Shown here: positions 1 to 9,195 of the stretch, one piece after another | Layout of the letters: each line of letters starts with the position of its first letter | How positions within the stretch are numbered: position 1 is the stretch's first letter | Assembly (NCBI GenBank): GCA_023435645.1 | Contig: JAEYRK010000079.1 | Location: forward strand, 1 to 64,000 | Direction of reading: 5' to 3' | From: Bacillota bacterium | Lineage (GTDB): Bacteria > Bacillota > Clostridia > Lachnospirales > Lachnospiraceae | DNA: 64,000 bases | The notes under the pieces: model-generated | Told to the model about the DNA's origin: nothing | The model's database searches: none | Seen by the model: only the letters and a program-made list of their open reading frames with translations | Translations under genes and position numbers: made by a program

Positions 1-320
1 TTTCTCTGTCACAACCTTATGTACCGCTATGTGCGGCAATCGAGTGAGAACGTGTCTCTGTTGGATTAATAGTCACACGCTATTCATGTAAATCTAATCT
101 GTGATAAACATCACTACGTAAAAAGGGTGCCGTATATTTTAGTGCGACAGCCCCTTTTTATGGTATACCAGCCGGGAGAAATGATAGGAAAGTAATAGGG
201 GAACGATTGTATCGCTTTATTTCGTAATCTACATTGAGATTTCAAAGGTTTATATCCTCAGGAAGGTCCTCTTTGAAAATTAAGGTAGCATATTGGCAAT
301 AATTATGGTATACTATATTA
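1..320. other. Upstream region of pnp, no gene seen
   Basis: No convincing coding region is present. In many Firmicutes rpsO precedes pnp, but no S15 C-terminus can be read here, so the upstream gene lies outside the window or is different. The only structured element is a terminator-like hairpin at about 120-158. The promoter of pnp begins near 305. Confidence 0.5.
120..158 (+). terminator. Possible rho-independent terminator of an upstream gene
   Basis: AAAAAGGG at 120-127 can pair with CCCCTTTTT near 150-158, with a few extra G-C pairs inside and a run of T on the + strand. The loop is long and the inner stem imperfect, so this is a moderate call. It would end transcription of whatever precedes the window. 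Confidence 0.4.
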
Positions 321-321
321 G
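305..321 (+). promoter_or_regulatory. Extended -10 promoter of pnp
   Basis: TATACT at 309-314 is preceded by TGG (306-308), an extended -10 element. No good -35 is found at 17 bases, which extended -10 promoters tolerate. The expected start, about 321, lies just before the structured leader begins, which supports the call. Confidence 0.55.
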
Positions 322-538
322 TTAGAGCGACGGGAGGACAACCCGAGACTTCTGAAAAGGCTATCGGATCCATATTGGTTTGACCGAACTAATCAAACCA
401 ATCGGTTGATGAATGGGAATTAGACCTGATTTCCGGTGGATTTTTCAGTTGTTTCGGTGCCTCCGGCTTGAACTGGCATAGAATACAGTGAAACTGCGTT
501 CTTATGCATAACAAAATGAATTATAAAGGAGAAATGTT
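321..538 (+). ncRNA. Structured 5' leader of pnp, class unknown
   Basis: A long closing stem is built from three consecutive perfect or near-perfect helices: 333-337 with 460-464 (GGAGG/CCTCC), 343-349 with 451-457 (one G-U), and 352-358 with 442-448 (CTGAAAA/TTTTCAG). It encloses a 10-bp perfect hairpin (374-383 with 393-402) and a smaller one (416-419 with 431-434), giving a three-way junction. A second hairpin follows (476-483 with 499-507, inner CAGT/ACTG). The pnp leader of E. coli carries a long stem used for RNase III and PNPase autoregulation; a similar role here is inference. I do not recognise a named riboswitch. Confidence 0.6.
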
Positions 539-2629
539 ATGTACAAAAGTTATTCCATGGAACTTGCAGGCAGAACTCTTACCGTAGATATTGGAAGAGT
601 AGCTGCACAGGCTAACGGCGCCGCATTGATGCATTATGGTGATACGGTTGTATTATCTACGGCAACCGCATCTTCTAAGCCCAGAGAAGGGATTGATTTC
701 TTTCCCTTAAGCGTAGAATATGAAGAAAAATTATATGCAGTAGGTAAAATCCCCGGAGGCTTTATTAAGAGAGAGAGTAAGCCCTCCGAAAATGCTATAC
801 TTACCTCCCGTGTAATCGACCGTCCGATGAGACCCTTATTCCCCAAGGATTACCGCAATGATGTAACCTTAAACAACCTGGTTCTCTGTGTGGATCAGGA
901 TTGCCCGCCGGAGCTGGCAGCGATGCTCGGTTCTGCGATAGCAACCAGTATCTCAGATATCCCCTTTGATGGTCCCACCGCTTCTACGATGGTGGGTATG
1001 GTGGATGGGGAGCTGGTATTCAACCCCACCTCGGCGCAGAGAGAGCAGTCTACTCTGGCTCTTACTGTAGCTTCCACGAAGGAAAAGGTCATCATGATTG
1101 AAGCAGGTGCTGAGGAGATTCCCGAGGATAAGATGATCGAAGCGATTTTCGCTGCTCATGCCTTAAACCAGAAGATCATTGAATTTATTGAGAAAATCGT
1201 TGCAGACTGCGGTAAGCCCAAGCATGATTATATTCATATGGATACACCCGAGGAGTTATATGAGGATATGGTAAGCTTCATTACTCCTGAGGCGATGGAA
1301 GTAGCTGTATTCACCGATGAGAAGCAGGTCAGAGAAGGCAATATCAGAGAAATCACAGAGAAGCTGATTGCCCGCTATGAGGAGACCCATCCGGAATGGC
1401 TCCCTCTGCTCGGAGAAGCAATCTATAAATTTGAGAAGAAGACTGTTCGTAAGATGATTCTGAAGGATAAGAAGCGTCCCGATGGTCGTGCCCTCGATCA
1501 GATTCGTAAGCTGGCTGCAGAGGTTGATGTACTTCCGAGAACCCATGGTTCCGGTATGTTCACCCGCGGACAGACCCAGGTATTGACCATCACTACCTTA
1601 GGTGCTCTGGCTGAGACCCAGAGACTGGATGGTATCGATGAAAACGAAACCGGCAAGAGATATATGCACCACTATAATTTCCCTTCCTACTCCGTAGGTG
1701 AGACCAAGCCCTCCAGAGGTCCCGGAAGACGTGAAATCGGACATGGTGCTTTGGCAGAGAGAGCATTGATCCCGGTCCTTCCTTCCGAAGAGGAGTTCCC
1801 CTATGCAATCCGTACGGTATCCGAGGTACTGGAATCCAACGGTTCTACCTCCCAGGGCTCCGTATGTGCCTCCACCTTATCCCTAATGGCAGCCGGTGTT
1901 CCGATTAAGGCAATGGTAGCCGGTATTTCCGTAGGCTTAGTTACCGGAGAAAGCGATGAGGATTATATTCTGTTAACTGATATCCAGGGCCTGGAGGATT
2001 TCTTCGGAGACATGGACTTCAAGGTTGCAGGTACTCATAATGGTATTACAGCAATTCAGATGGATATTAAGATCCATGGACTGACCAGGGAGATCATCGA
2101 GCAGGCGATTTATCAGACCAAGAAGGCCAGAACCTATATTCTTGACGAGGTTATGGCACCGGTGATTTCAGAACCCAGACCTGAGGTTGGACCTTATTCA
2201 CCGAAGATTGTTCAGATTAAGATTGATCCTTCTAAGATCGGTGAGGTAGTTGGTCAGAGAGGAAAGACCATCAATGCCATTATTGATCAGACCGGTGTTA
2301 AGATTGATATTACGGATGATGGTGCTGTTTCTGTTTGCGGTACCGATAAGGAAAGCATCCAGAAGGCTCTTGAAATGGTACAGATGATTGTAACCGAATT
2401 TGAAGAAGGTAAACACTATGTCGGTAAGGTAATCAGTATCAAGGAATTCGGCGCATTCTTAGAATTCGCACCGGGCAAGGAGGGCTTAGTACACATCTCC
2501 AAGATCTCCAAGCAGAGAGTGGAGCATGTGGAGGATGTCTTAACCCTCGGTGATGTGGTCAAGGTGGTATGTCTTGGTCAGGATAAGATGGGCAGAGTAA
2601 GCTTCTCCATAAAGGATGTTAAGGAATAA
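539..2629 (+). CDS. pnp: Polyribonucleotide nucleotidyltransferase (PNPase)
   Basis: This is the phosphorolytic 3'-5' exoribonuclease that degrades mRNA to nucleoside diphosphates; it acts in the cytoplasm as a trimer. The 696-residue length and the order of parts match the family: RNase PH-like domain 1, helical linker, RNase PH-like domain 2, then KH (about 555-615) and S1 (about 625-695). The catalytic block DFFGDMDFK, corresponding to D486/D492/K494 of the E. coli enzyme, is intact near residue 485, as is the GxxG loop (GQRG) of the KH domain. The start ATG follows AAAGGAG with good spacing. It is transcribed with a long structured leader and ends at a strong terminator, so it is probably monocistronic and perhaps autoregulated. 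Confidence 0.98.
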   Translation: MYKSYSMELAGRTLTVDIGRVAAQANGAALMHYGDTVVLSTATASSKPREGIDFFPLSVEYEEKLYAVGKIPGGFIKRESKPSENAILTSRVIDRPMRPLFPKDYRNDVTLNNLVLCVDQDCPPELAAMLGSAIATSISDIPFDGPTASTMVGMVDGELVFNPTSAQREQSTLALTVASTKEKVIMIEAGAEEIPEDKMIEAIFAAHALNQKIIEFIEKIVADCGKPKHDYIHMDTPEELYEDMVSFITPEAMEVAVFTDEKQVREGNIREITEKLIARYEETHPEWLPLLGEAIYKFEKKTVRKMILKDKKRPDGRALDQIRKLAAEVDVLPRTHGSGMFTRGQTQVLTITTLGALAETQRLDGIDENETGKRYMHHYNFPSYSVGETKPSRGPGRREIGHGALAERALIPVLPSEEEFPYAIRTVSEVLESNGSTSQGSVCASTLSLMAAGVPIKAMVAGISVGLVTGESDEDYILLTDIQGLEDFFGDMDFKVAGTHNGITAIQMDIKIHGLTREIIEQAIYQTKKARTYILDEVMAPVISEPRPEVGPYSPKIVQIKIDPSKIGEVVGQRGKTINAIIDQTGVKIDITDDGAVSVCGTDKESIQKALEMVQMIVTEFEEGKHYVGKVISIKEFGAFLEFAPGKEGLVHISKISKQRVEHVEDVLTLGDVVKVVCLGQDKMGRVSFSIKDVKE

Positions 2630-2670
2630 AACCTCTGCTTAACCGGAGGGTTTGATTAATCAAATAAATC

Positions 2671-2731
2671 AGGGCTGTTTGTTTACCGCTCCTGTGTATA
2701 CACAGGAGCGGCAGAGCAAACAGCCCTTTTT
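2671..2731 (+). terminator. Strong terminator after pnp
   Basis: AGGGCTGTTTG at 2671-2681 pairs with CAAACAGCCCT further on. A nested CCGCTCCTGTG...CACAGGAGCGG stem forms the upper part, and TTTTT follows. The stem is long and almost perfect. Confidence 0.92.
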
Positions 2732-2835
2732 GCATGAAATTCTATAAAAGGTTTGCACATTTTTTTCCAAAGGATGAAATATTACCTGAAACAAATGGGA
2801 TAATACATAGTACCTAAGGAAATGAGGCTAAAGGA

Positions 2836-5139
2836 ATGCTGAAATTAATCAATATCAGAAAAACATATACGGTAGGGGATTTCAAGACCGAGGCATTGGA
2901 TAAGGTATCGCTGTCCTTTCGAAAAAGCGAATTCGTAGCGATCTTAGGGGCCAGCGGGTCAGGGAAAACCACCTGTCTCAATATCATCGGCGGCCTGGAT
3001 CGTTATGATGAGGGGGATCTCATCATCAATGGAAAGTCCACGAAGAATTTTAAGGATAAGGACTGGGATGCCTATCGGAATAATACCATTGGTTTCGTAT
3101 TTCAGAGCTATAACCTGATTTCACACCTGAGCATCATCTCTAATGTTGAGATGGGGATGACCTTAAGCGGTGTAAACAGGAGTGAGAAACATCGAAAATC
3201 CGTAGAGGTACTGAAACAGGTTGGTTTAGAAAAACATATGTATAAGAAACCCGGTCAACTATCGGGGGGTCAGATGCAGCGGGTAGCCATTGCCCGGGCA
3301 CTGGCCAATAATCCGGAGGTACTACTCTGTGATGAGCCTACCGGAGCCCTGGATACGAAGACCAGTATTCAGATCCTGGATCTGATTAGGGAGATTGCCA
3401 AGGATAAGCTAGTCATCATGGTAACCCATAACCCGGAGCTGGCCCGCAGCTATGCGGACCGCATCGTAGAATTTGAGGATGGGAAGGTGATATCGGATTC
3501 CAATCCCTATGAGGAGGTCGGACAGGAAGATAGCTTTACCTTAAAGAAGACAAGTATGAGCTTTCCGACTGCCCTGAGGCTATCCTTCAATAATATCCGG
3601 ACGAAGCTGGGAAGGACAGTACTGACCGCCTTTGCCTCCAGCATCGGTATCATCGGTATTGCGCTGATATTAAGCTTATCCGTGGGCTTCCAGCTGCAGA
3701 TCGACGATTTCCAGACGGAGGCCATGACGGAATTCCCTATCATGGTGTCCAGACGGGCAACAGAACGAAATTCAGAGGCCTACCAGCAACGACAGGAGGA
3801 AAGGATGGACCGGATGACCGGAGAGGTGGAATTTGCTCAAACGGAGGAGGTCTTCCTATATGATAATGATGAGAGGAATGCAAAGCATAAAAACAAAATT
3901 ACACAGGAGTATTTGGATTACCTGAAAGCAATCGATCCTGCAATCTGTAAAAGCATCGGCTATACCAGGACGGTTGCTATAAACCTGCTAGTCAAGCGGG
4001 GAGATACAGTCTCACAGATTAGAGCTGACAAGCTACAGCTTGCATCCTATCCAACGAAGCTGTCAGGAGCCGATTATCTTATGGATAATTATGATGTACT
4101 GGCAGGAGCATACCCTACGAATGAGACGGAGCTGGTGTTAATTGTAGATAATAAGAACAGGCTGCGGGATGAGGTAGCGGCAGAACTGGGCTTTGATAGA
4201 AAGGCGAGGGAACGAATTCCGTTTCAGGAGCTGGTCGGCATCGAGCTGAAGGCTGTCATGAATGACGATTACTATGTCAGAACCGATTACGGAGGTTACA
4301 CGATCAATCAGGATTTGGAGGGCTTATTCGTAGCAAAGGATAATATATCCCTGAGAATCACAGGAATTCTGCGGGCGAAGGAAACAGTTAAATTTCCGGT
4401 GATTGATGAAGGCATTGCCTATTCCGATGCCCTGGCGCTACGGATTCTGGACCATGCCAAAAGCTCAGAAATCGTGAAAGCCCAGATGGATGCAACTATG
4501 AATGTTTTGACCATGCAGGAGCTGGATGAGGAGGGGAAGGAAGGGATGTTATCCTTTCTTGGACAAAACATAACCCCCTATCTGATTACGATATATCCGG
4601 TTAATTTCCAGACGAAGGACGAGATTTTGAACTATCTGGATGATTATAATGAAACCCGTGTGAAGGAGGAGGATAAGGTCATCTATAATGATCTTGCAGC
4701 TACTATTACCGGAATGACCAGCGGAATCATGAATGGGATTACTCTGGTGCTGATTGCCTTCTCCTCAACCTCCCTCGTGGTCAGCCTGATTATGATTGGG
4801 ATCATAACCTACACCTCTGTCTTAGAGAGAACGAAGGAGATAGGTATCCTAAAAGCACTGGGTGCCAGAAAGAAGGATATCTCCAGGGTTTTCGATGCAG
4901 AGACCTTTCTGCTGGGAATCTTCTCGGGTACTCTTGGGATACTCATCGCCTGGTTTCTGACAATGCCGATCAATCATATGATCTATCAAGCGACGGAGCT
5001 GGAGCAGGTGGCAAGACTAAAAGTCTCCCATGGGATTCTCTTGATTACTATCAGCACGGTGCTGACGATGCTGGGTGGCCATCTGCCTGCCAGAATGGCT
5101 GCGAAGAAGGATGCGGTCGAAGCCCTAAGAAGTGAATAA
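2836..5139 (+). CDS. MacB-like ABC transporter, fused ATPase and FtsX-type permease
   Basis: A single 767-residue chain carries an N-terminal ABC ATPase and a C-terminal FtsX/MacB permease. The ATPase (1-225) shows Walker A GASGSGKTT near 39, signature LSGGQ near 140 and Walker B LLCDEPTGALD near 165. One membrane helix lies at about 258-283, then a large extracytoplasmic domain to about 620, then three helices near 630-655, 690-715 and 730-750, the usual MacB topology of four. MacB-type pumps export peptides, lipids or antibiotics by mechanotransmission; the substrate cannot be told from sequence. Here the halves are fused, and no membrane-fusion protein gene lies next to it. The neighbouring LCP protein hints at an envelope role, which is inference. 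Confidence 0.9.
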   Translation: MLKLINIRKTYTVGDFKTEALDKVSLSFRKSEFVAILGASGSGKTTCLNIIGGLDRYDEGDLIINGKSTKNFKDKDWDAYRNNTIGFVFQSYNLISHLSIISNVEMGMTLSGVNRSEKHRKSVEVLKQVGLEKHMYKKPGQLSGGQMQRVAIARALANNPEVLLCDEPTGALDTKTSIQILDLIREIAKDKLVIMVTHNPELARSYADRIVEFEDGKVISDSNPYEEVGQEDSFTLKKTSMSFPTALRLSFNNIRTKLGRTVLTAFASSIGIIGIALILSLSVGFQLQIDDFQTEAMTEFPIMVSRRATERNSEAYQQRQEERMDRMTGEVEFAQTEEVFLYDNDERNAKHKNKITQEYLDYLKAIDPAICKSIGYTRTVAINLLVKRGDTVSQIRADKLQLASYPTKLSGADYLMDNYDVLAGAYPTNETELVLIVDNKNRLRDEVAAELGFDRKARERIPFQELVGIELKAVMNDDYYVRTDYGGYTINQDLEGLFVAKDNISLRITGILRAKETVKFPVIDEGIAYSDALALRILDHAKSSEIVKAQMDATMNVLTMQELDEEGKEGMLSFLGQNITPYLITIYPVNFQTKDEILNYLDDYNETRVKEEDKVIYNDLAATITGMTSGIMNGITLVLIAFSSTSLVVSLIMIGIITYTSVLERTKEIGILKALGARKKDISRVFDAETFLLGIFSGTLGILIAWFLTMPINHMIYQATELEQVARLKVSHGILLITISTVLTMLGGHLPARMAAKKDAVEALRSE

Positions 5140-5158
5140 AGGATAGCTTCAGTGAAAT

Positions 5159-5207
5159 TTGCCATATAAATAGGTGCTTCATGGATGAGAACAGGGGGAT
5201 ATGGCAA
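5159..5207 (+). terminator. Hairpin after the ABC transporter gene
   Basis: TTGCCATAT at 5159-5167 pairs perfectly with ATATGGCAA at 5199-5207. No T-run follows, so it may be a weak terminator or an mRNA 3' processing structure rather than a full stop between the transporter and the LCP gene. Confidence 0.4.
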
Positions 5208-5257
5208 TATTAATTAAGAATGTAAATTGATCACAAATATTATGTCGAGGTATTGGA

Positions 5258-6514
5258 ATGAATAGCAGCCGTAGAAAACGAAAAGTAATTAGAATTACCA
5301 TCATATCTCTCTGCAGTCTGGCAACTCTTGTAGCTGCTTATTTTTTAAGCCCGTATCTGGTGATGCACCGTTATATCAGTAAGGTTAATTTTGTCCCCTT
5401 GGAGGAGGAATCATCATCGCAGTTCGATCTTCAGTTTGAGGAGCCGGCAAACGGAGCAGGTAAATTGAATAACGGAAGGAGTGCTTCCTCCCTGGGACAG
5501 GCTTCCTTACGGCAAAAGCAGGCGGTGGAGGCCTCTACGGACAGCGGTGCCCTATCAAATCAGACTTCGGAGAAAAGCGGGATTTTAGATGGCCTAGCTT
5601 CTGACATGGAAGCATGGATATCTTCTAAGTCGGATGCGGAAGAGACTCCGGAGGATCGCGAGGCTGCAGATCGCCTGGAAGAAAGCATTCGAAGCAATGT
5701 GACGGAGGCTTATGCTCCGAGGAAGACGGAGAAGGAGGTCATCAATCTATTACTGATTGGTACGGACAATCGCACTGAGGGAGCTCGAGGGCTATCCGAT
5801 TCTATGATTATCCTGAGCATTCACCCAAAAGCTAAGATGGTGACTGTAGCTTCCCTGCACCGGGACATTTATCTTTATATTCCAGAAAAGAACAGCTTTA
5901 ACAGGCTGAACACTGCTTATGCATATGGGGGAGCCAGACTATTACTGAAGACCATTGAAGAGAATTTAAAGGTTAAGATAGATAAATATGCCTCGGTTGA
6001 TTTCTATACCTTTATTGGGGTGATAGATGCGCTGGGAGGAATCGAGCTGGAGATTACAGAGGAAGAGCTACCCCACGTCAATGCTTATCTGAATGAGCTA
6101 AACCAGCTCCAAGGAAAGGATAAGGAAACAGATACCCTTAGAACGTCCGGATTACAGCTACTGAATGGAAGACAAGCACTGGGCTATAGTAGGATCAGCG
6201 ATGTGGGTACTGACTCTGGTAGGACTACCAGACAAAGGATGATACTGGAGCAAATCTATAAGAAGACCAAAAAGCTGGGCGTAAAGAAGACAACAGAATT
6301 ACTAGACCTACTGCTACCCCAAATCACAACCAATTTCTCGGAGAAGGAAATAATCTCCATACTTCTATCCCTCCCGGAATATATGGAGTATGGCATGGAT
6401 TCCTTTCGTATTCCAATCGAGGGATCCTATGAGAATGTGAAAATCCACGGTATGCAGGTACTGAGCATCGATTTTCAAAAAAATATTGAATTGTTGAGGA
6501 AGAGGATCTATTGA
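5258..6514 (+). CDS. LytR-CpsA-Psr (LCP) family wall-polymer transferase
   Basis: LCP enzymes move undecaprenyl-linked teichoic acids or capsular polysaccharides onto peptidoglycan outside the membrane. The 418-residue product has a short basic cytoplasmic tail, one membrane anchor at about 12-32, a variable Ser/Glu-rich linker to about 150, and the LCP domain to about 390. Diagnostic pieces are LLIGTDNR, SDSMIIL, SLHRDIY, NRLNTAYAYGG, DALGG and a C-terminal GRQALGYSR...GRTTRQ block whose arginines bind the lipid pyrophosphate. It starts 118 bases after the MacB-like gene in the same direction and ends before a terminator. The exact polymer is unknown. Confidence 0.93.
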   Translation: MNSSRRKRKVIRITIISLCSLATLVAAYFLSPYLVMHRYISKVNFVPLEEESSSQFDLQFEEPANGAGKLNNGRSASSLGQASLRQKQAVEASTDSGALSNQTSEKSGILDGLASDMEAWISSKSDAEETPEDREAADRLEESIRSNVTEAYAPRKTEKEVINLLLIGTDNRTEGARGLSDSMIILSIHPKAKMVTVASLHRDIYLYIPEKNSFNRLNTAYAYGGARLLLKTIEENLKVKIDKYASVDFYTFIGVIDALGGIELEITEEELPHVNAYLNELNQLQGKDKETDTLRTSGLQLLNGRQALGYSRISDVGTDSGRTTRQRMILEQIYKKTKKLGVKKTTELLDLLLPQITTNFSEKEIISILLSLPEYMEYGMDSFRIPIEGSYENVKIHGMQVLSIDFQKNIELLRKRIY

Positions 6515-6620
6515 TTCTTATGATTGCCAGGAGTAAAGGAGTGTGTTAGAATTATCATATAAGAACATTACTGCAAGTAAGATAAGATACGGTAATGGTT
6601 GAATACTATTTTCATAAGGC

Positions 6621-6674
6621 AACCCCCACTCATTATGATTACTTAGTACTAATTGTAATATGGGGGGTTTTATG
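6621..6674 (+). terminator. Terminator after the LCP gene
   Basis: ACCCCCA near 6622-6628 pairs with TGGGGGGT at 6661-6668, with an inner ATTAC/GTAAT helix, and is followed by TTTTAT. It separates the LCP gene from the peptidase gene. Confidence 0.8.
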
Positions 6675-6711
6675 TTAGGTGAGATAGCCTCAGACAGGGA
6701 GGGAAACCGAT

Positions 6712-7980
6712 ATGACGAATATCTATAAATTATCCAACAGTATTACCGTAGTAATGGAGAGAATGCCCTATCTAAAGAGTGCAGCCTTTGGTGTCTGGAT
6801 CCGAGCAGGATCAGCAAATGAGGATGATAATAATAATGGTATTGCCCATATGATAGAACATATGCTATTTAAAGGAACCAAAAACCGTACAGCGAGACAG
6901 ATAGCAGATGAGATGGCGATGATCGGTGGGAATATCAATGCCTTTACCAGTAAGGAATGCACCTCCTATTATGCTACGACCTTGAGCGAGCATCTACCGA
7001 TTGCAATAGATATCATCAGTGATATGCTGACGAATTCTTTGATTGAGGAGAAGGCGCTAAAGAAGGAAAAGGGAGTCATCCTAGAGGAAATCGATATGTA
7101 TGACGATTCCCCGGAGGATTTGGTCCATGAGCAGCTGCAGCAGAGGGTATGGAAGGATCATCCCTTGGGCTATATGATCTCCGGAACGAAAAAGGTGGTC
7201 CGAAAGGTAAGCAGGGAACAAATCTTGAGCTTTATGAATACTTATTATGTAGGTGAGAACATCATCATCTCAGTGGCGGGGAATTATAATGAGGAGGAGA
7301 TACTGAAGCTTCTGGAGGAAGCCTTTGGATCCATTCGGGAGAAGAGTAATCAGGAGCAGGAGCTATCCGGAAAGCCGAATTATCACAGGGTAATCTGTAA
7401 GCGGGATAAGGATATCGAGCAGATGCATCTGAATATCGCCTTTGACAGTATCTCTTATCAATCGGAGAAACGCTATATCCTATCCGTATTGAACTCTATT
7501 CTGGGTGGCAGCATCAATTCAAGGCTGTTCCAGAAGATCAGGGAGGACAACGGACTTACTTATTCCATCTATTCCTACGGGAGCTCCTACCGTGATACAG
7601 GGCTACTCCACATCTATGCGGCTATGAGTCCTACACAGACACCTACAGTAATTAAGATGATTCGTCAGATTGTTACTGATATGAAGAAAAAGGGTGTTAC
7701 AAAGGAAGAATTGGCTATGACGAAGGAACAGATCAAAACAGAGCTGATCCTAGGGAGCGAAAGTGCAAAGAGCAGAATGAATTCCAATGGAAAATCCATG
7801 CTAAACCGCGGGAGAGTCTCCACGCTGGAGGAGCTGATCGAAGGAATTAACAAAGTCAGCCTGGCAGATTTGAAGGATTTTGCTAATCATTATCTTGATC
7901 TTGGTGACTGTTCCTACTCTCTTGTGGGAAATATGAAGGGCTTAGATCTGAAGGAGCTGGAGCTAAGGCGGATCGGATAG
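6712..7980 (+). CDS. M16-family zinc metallopeptidase (YmxG/mitochondrial processing peptidase-like)
   Basis: The inverted zinc motif HxxEH is seen as H46-M-I-E49-H50, followed by the downstream glutamate in the EEIDMYDD segment. The protein has 422 residues, the normal size for the single-chain bacterial members (B. subtilis MlpA/YmxG) that resemble mitochondrial processing peptidase beta. In Bacillus the homologue follows pnp; here an ABC transporter and an LCP gene lie between, which supports the family call by synteny. The start is set by the purine-rich site AGGGAGGGA at 6696-6704. Substrate is unknown; regulatory and peptide-clearing roles have been proposed for the family. Confidence 0.93.
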   Translation: MTNIYKLSNSITVVMERMPYLKSAAFGVWIRAGSANEDDNNNGIAHMIEHMLFKGTKNRTARQIADEMAMIGGNINAFTSKECTSYYATTLSEHLPIAIDIISDMLTNSLIEEKALKKEKGVILEEIDMYDDSPEDLVHEQLQQRVWKDHPLGYMISGTKKVVRKVSREQILSFMNTYYVGENIIISVAGNYNEEEILKLLEEAFGSIREKSNQEQELSGKPNYHRVICKRDKDIEQMHLNIAFDSISYQSEKRYILSVLNSILGGSINSRLFQKIREDNGLTYSIYSYGSSYRDTGLLHIYAAMSPTQTPTVIKMIRQIVTDMKKKGVTKEELAMTKEQIKTELILGSESAKSRMNSNGKSMLNRGRVSTLEELIEGINKVSLADLKDFANHYLDLGDCSYSLVGNMKGLDLKELELRRIG

Positions 7981-8046
7981 ATCAGACTGCCTTGCCCCCA
8001 AAAATGGATAAAATCAGAAATCTTAAAAAATATAGGAGGGGTGTTA

Positions 8047-8727
8047 ATGAGGTATACAATTTGTGGGGAGCCGTTACCGGTTGTGGTGTGCCATGTGGCG
8101 GCAGGAGAAACGATGATCACTGAACGGGGCTCGATGAGCTGGATGAGTCCTAATATGAAGATGGAGACCTCTACGAACGGAGGCATTGGAAAGGCACTGG
8201 GAAGGATGTTTTCCGGCGATTCCATCTTCCAGAACCGGTATACAGCCATGAATGGGGAAGGAATGATCGCCTTTGCTTCCAGTTTCCCGGGCTCCATCAG
8301 GGCATTATCCATTGAACCCGGCAATCATATGATAGTCCAGAAGTCAGCCTTTCTTGCATCGGAGTCAGGTGTGGAGTTATCTCTGCATTTCCAGAAGAAG
8401 CTGGGTGCCGGTCTCTTCGGCGGAGAAGGCTTCATCATGCAGAAGCTGTCCGGCAGAGGAATTGCCTTCATTGAGATCGACGGCTATGCCATGGAATATG
8501 AGCTGATGCCCGGCCAGAAGATGGTTGTGGATACTGGCTATCTGGCTGCCATGACTGAGAGCTGTACCATGGAGATCCAAACAGTTCCCGGAGTGAAGAA
8601 CATGCTGTTCGGCGGTGAAGGTATCTTCAACACGGTCATTACCGGTCCCGGCACAATTCTTCTGCAGACCATGCCGGCCAGCAATATGGCTGCAACGCTC
8701 AGACCGTTTTTCCCGTCGGCTAAATAA
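8047..8727 (+). CDS. AIM24 / TIGR00266 family protein
   Basis: A 226-residue all-beta protein with the repeating Gly-rich pattern of the AIM24 family (GMIAFASSFPG, GLFGGEGFIMQKLSG, MLFGGEGIFNTVITGPG). AIM24 is named for a yeast mitochondrial inner-membrane protein; the bacterial function is unsettled. No signal peptide is seen. An in-frame GTG occurs at 8041, but AGGAGGG at 8034-8040 leaves only a few bases to it and the correct distance to the ATG at 8047, so I use the ATG. It follows the M16 gene by 66 bases and is probably co-transcribed. Confidence 0.88.
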   Translation: MRYTICGEPLPVVVCHVAAGETMITERGSMSWMSPNMKMETSTNGGIGKALGRMFSGDSIFQNRYTAMNGEGMIAFASSFPGSIRALSIEPGNHMIVQKSAFLASESGVELSLHFQKKLGAGLFGGEGFIMQKLSGRGIAFIEIDGYAMEYELMPGQKMVVDTGYLAAMTESCTMEIQTVPGVKNMLFGGEGIFNTVITGPGTILLQTMPASNMAATLRPFFPSAK

Positions 8728-8831
8728 AGAAAGGCGAAGATCTGTGACAGGAATAGACAGCTGATATCGATTTCTTAAACTGAATGGAAATCTGCCAATA
8801 AATACTTGACACAAACCAGAGTGAAAATCGC

Positions 8832-8859
8832 TTGACATTATAGGTTAGAATGCTATAAT
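8832..8859 (+). promoter_or_regulatory. SigA promoter of the thrS T-box transcript
   Basis: TTGACA at 8832-8837, 16 bases, then TGCTATAAT with TATAAT at 8854-8859 and an extended -10 TG. Transcription should start near 8866, just upstream of the T-box leader. Confidence 0.88.
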
Positions 8860-8865
8860 AGGGTT

Positions 8866-9177
8866 CAGTAGAAACAATTCATAGAATTGTTGAAATTTCA
8901 TCCAATAATACGTTGATGAGACAAGTAATATGTGGAAGAATCCAGAGAGAGATATGATTCGGTGGAAATATCTTATTCAGTGGCTGATGATACAAAAAGT
9001 CGCGCAGAAGCATATGAAGACTACCTCGGAGTGACCCTAATCCGGTCCGGTGATACCGTTATCATCGAATGAAGTGGGTGTCTTAAACACCAAGAAGGGT
9101 GGAACCGCGACGTTAACCATACGCTCGTCCCTTCCGATTTGACCTAAGCCAAGTCGGAAGTGACGGGCTTTCTTTGT
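8866..9177 (+). ncRNA. T-box riboswitch (tRNA-Thr) controlling thrS
   Basis: The hallmark T-box sequence AAGGGTGGAACCGCG is at 9095-9109. In stem I, AGTA (8924-8927) and GAA (9016-9018) flank a specifier loop closed by ATATG/CATAT (8928-8932 with 9011-9015). The triplet one base after GAA is ACT at 9020-9022, a threonine codon, followed by a purine as expected; ACC directly follows and is the alternative. The AG-rich bulge and the distal GGTGGAA loop are present. A terminator stem (GCTCGTCCCTTCCGATTTG with its complement, 9122-9170) and a T-rich run end just before the thrS ribosome binding site. Uncharged tRNA-Thr would favour the antiterminator. Confidence 0.95.
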
Positions 9178-9195
9178 TATAGAAAGGAGAATATC

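Noticed and set aside
1..120. 3' end of rpsO upstream of pnp
   Set aside because: No reading frame ending like S15 could be found in any of the three forward frames.
8377..8838. 153-residue minus-strand frame opposite the AIM24 gene
   Set aside because: Antisense of a clear family protein; it also runs over the thrS promoter.
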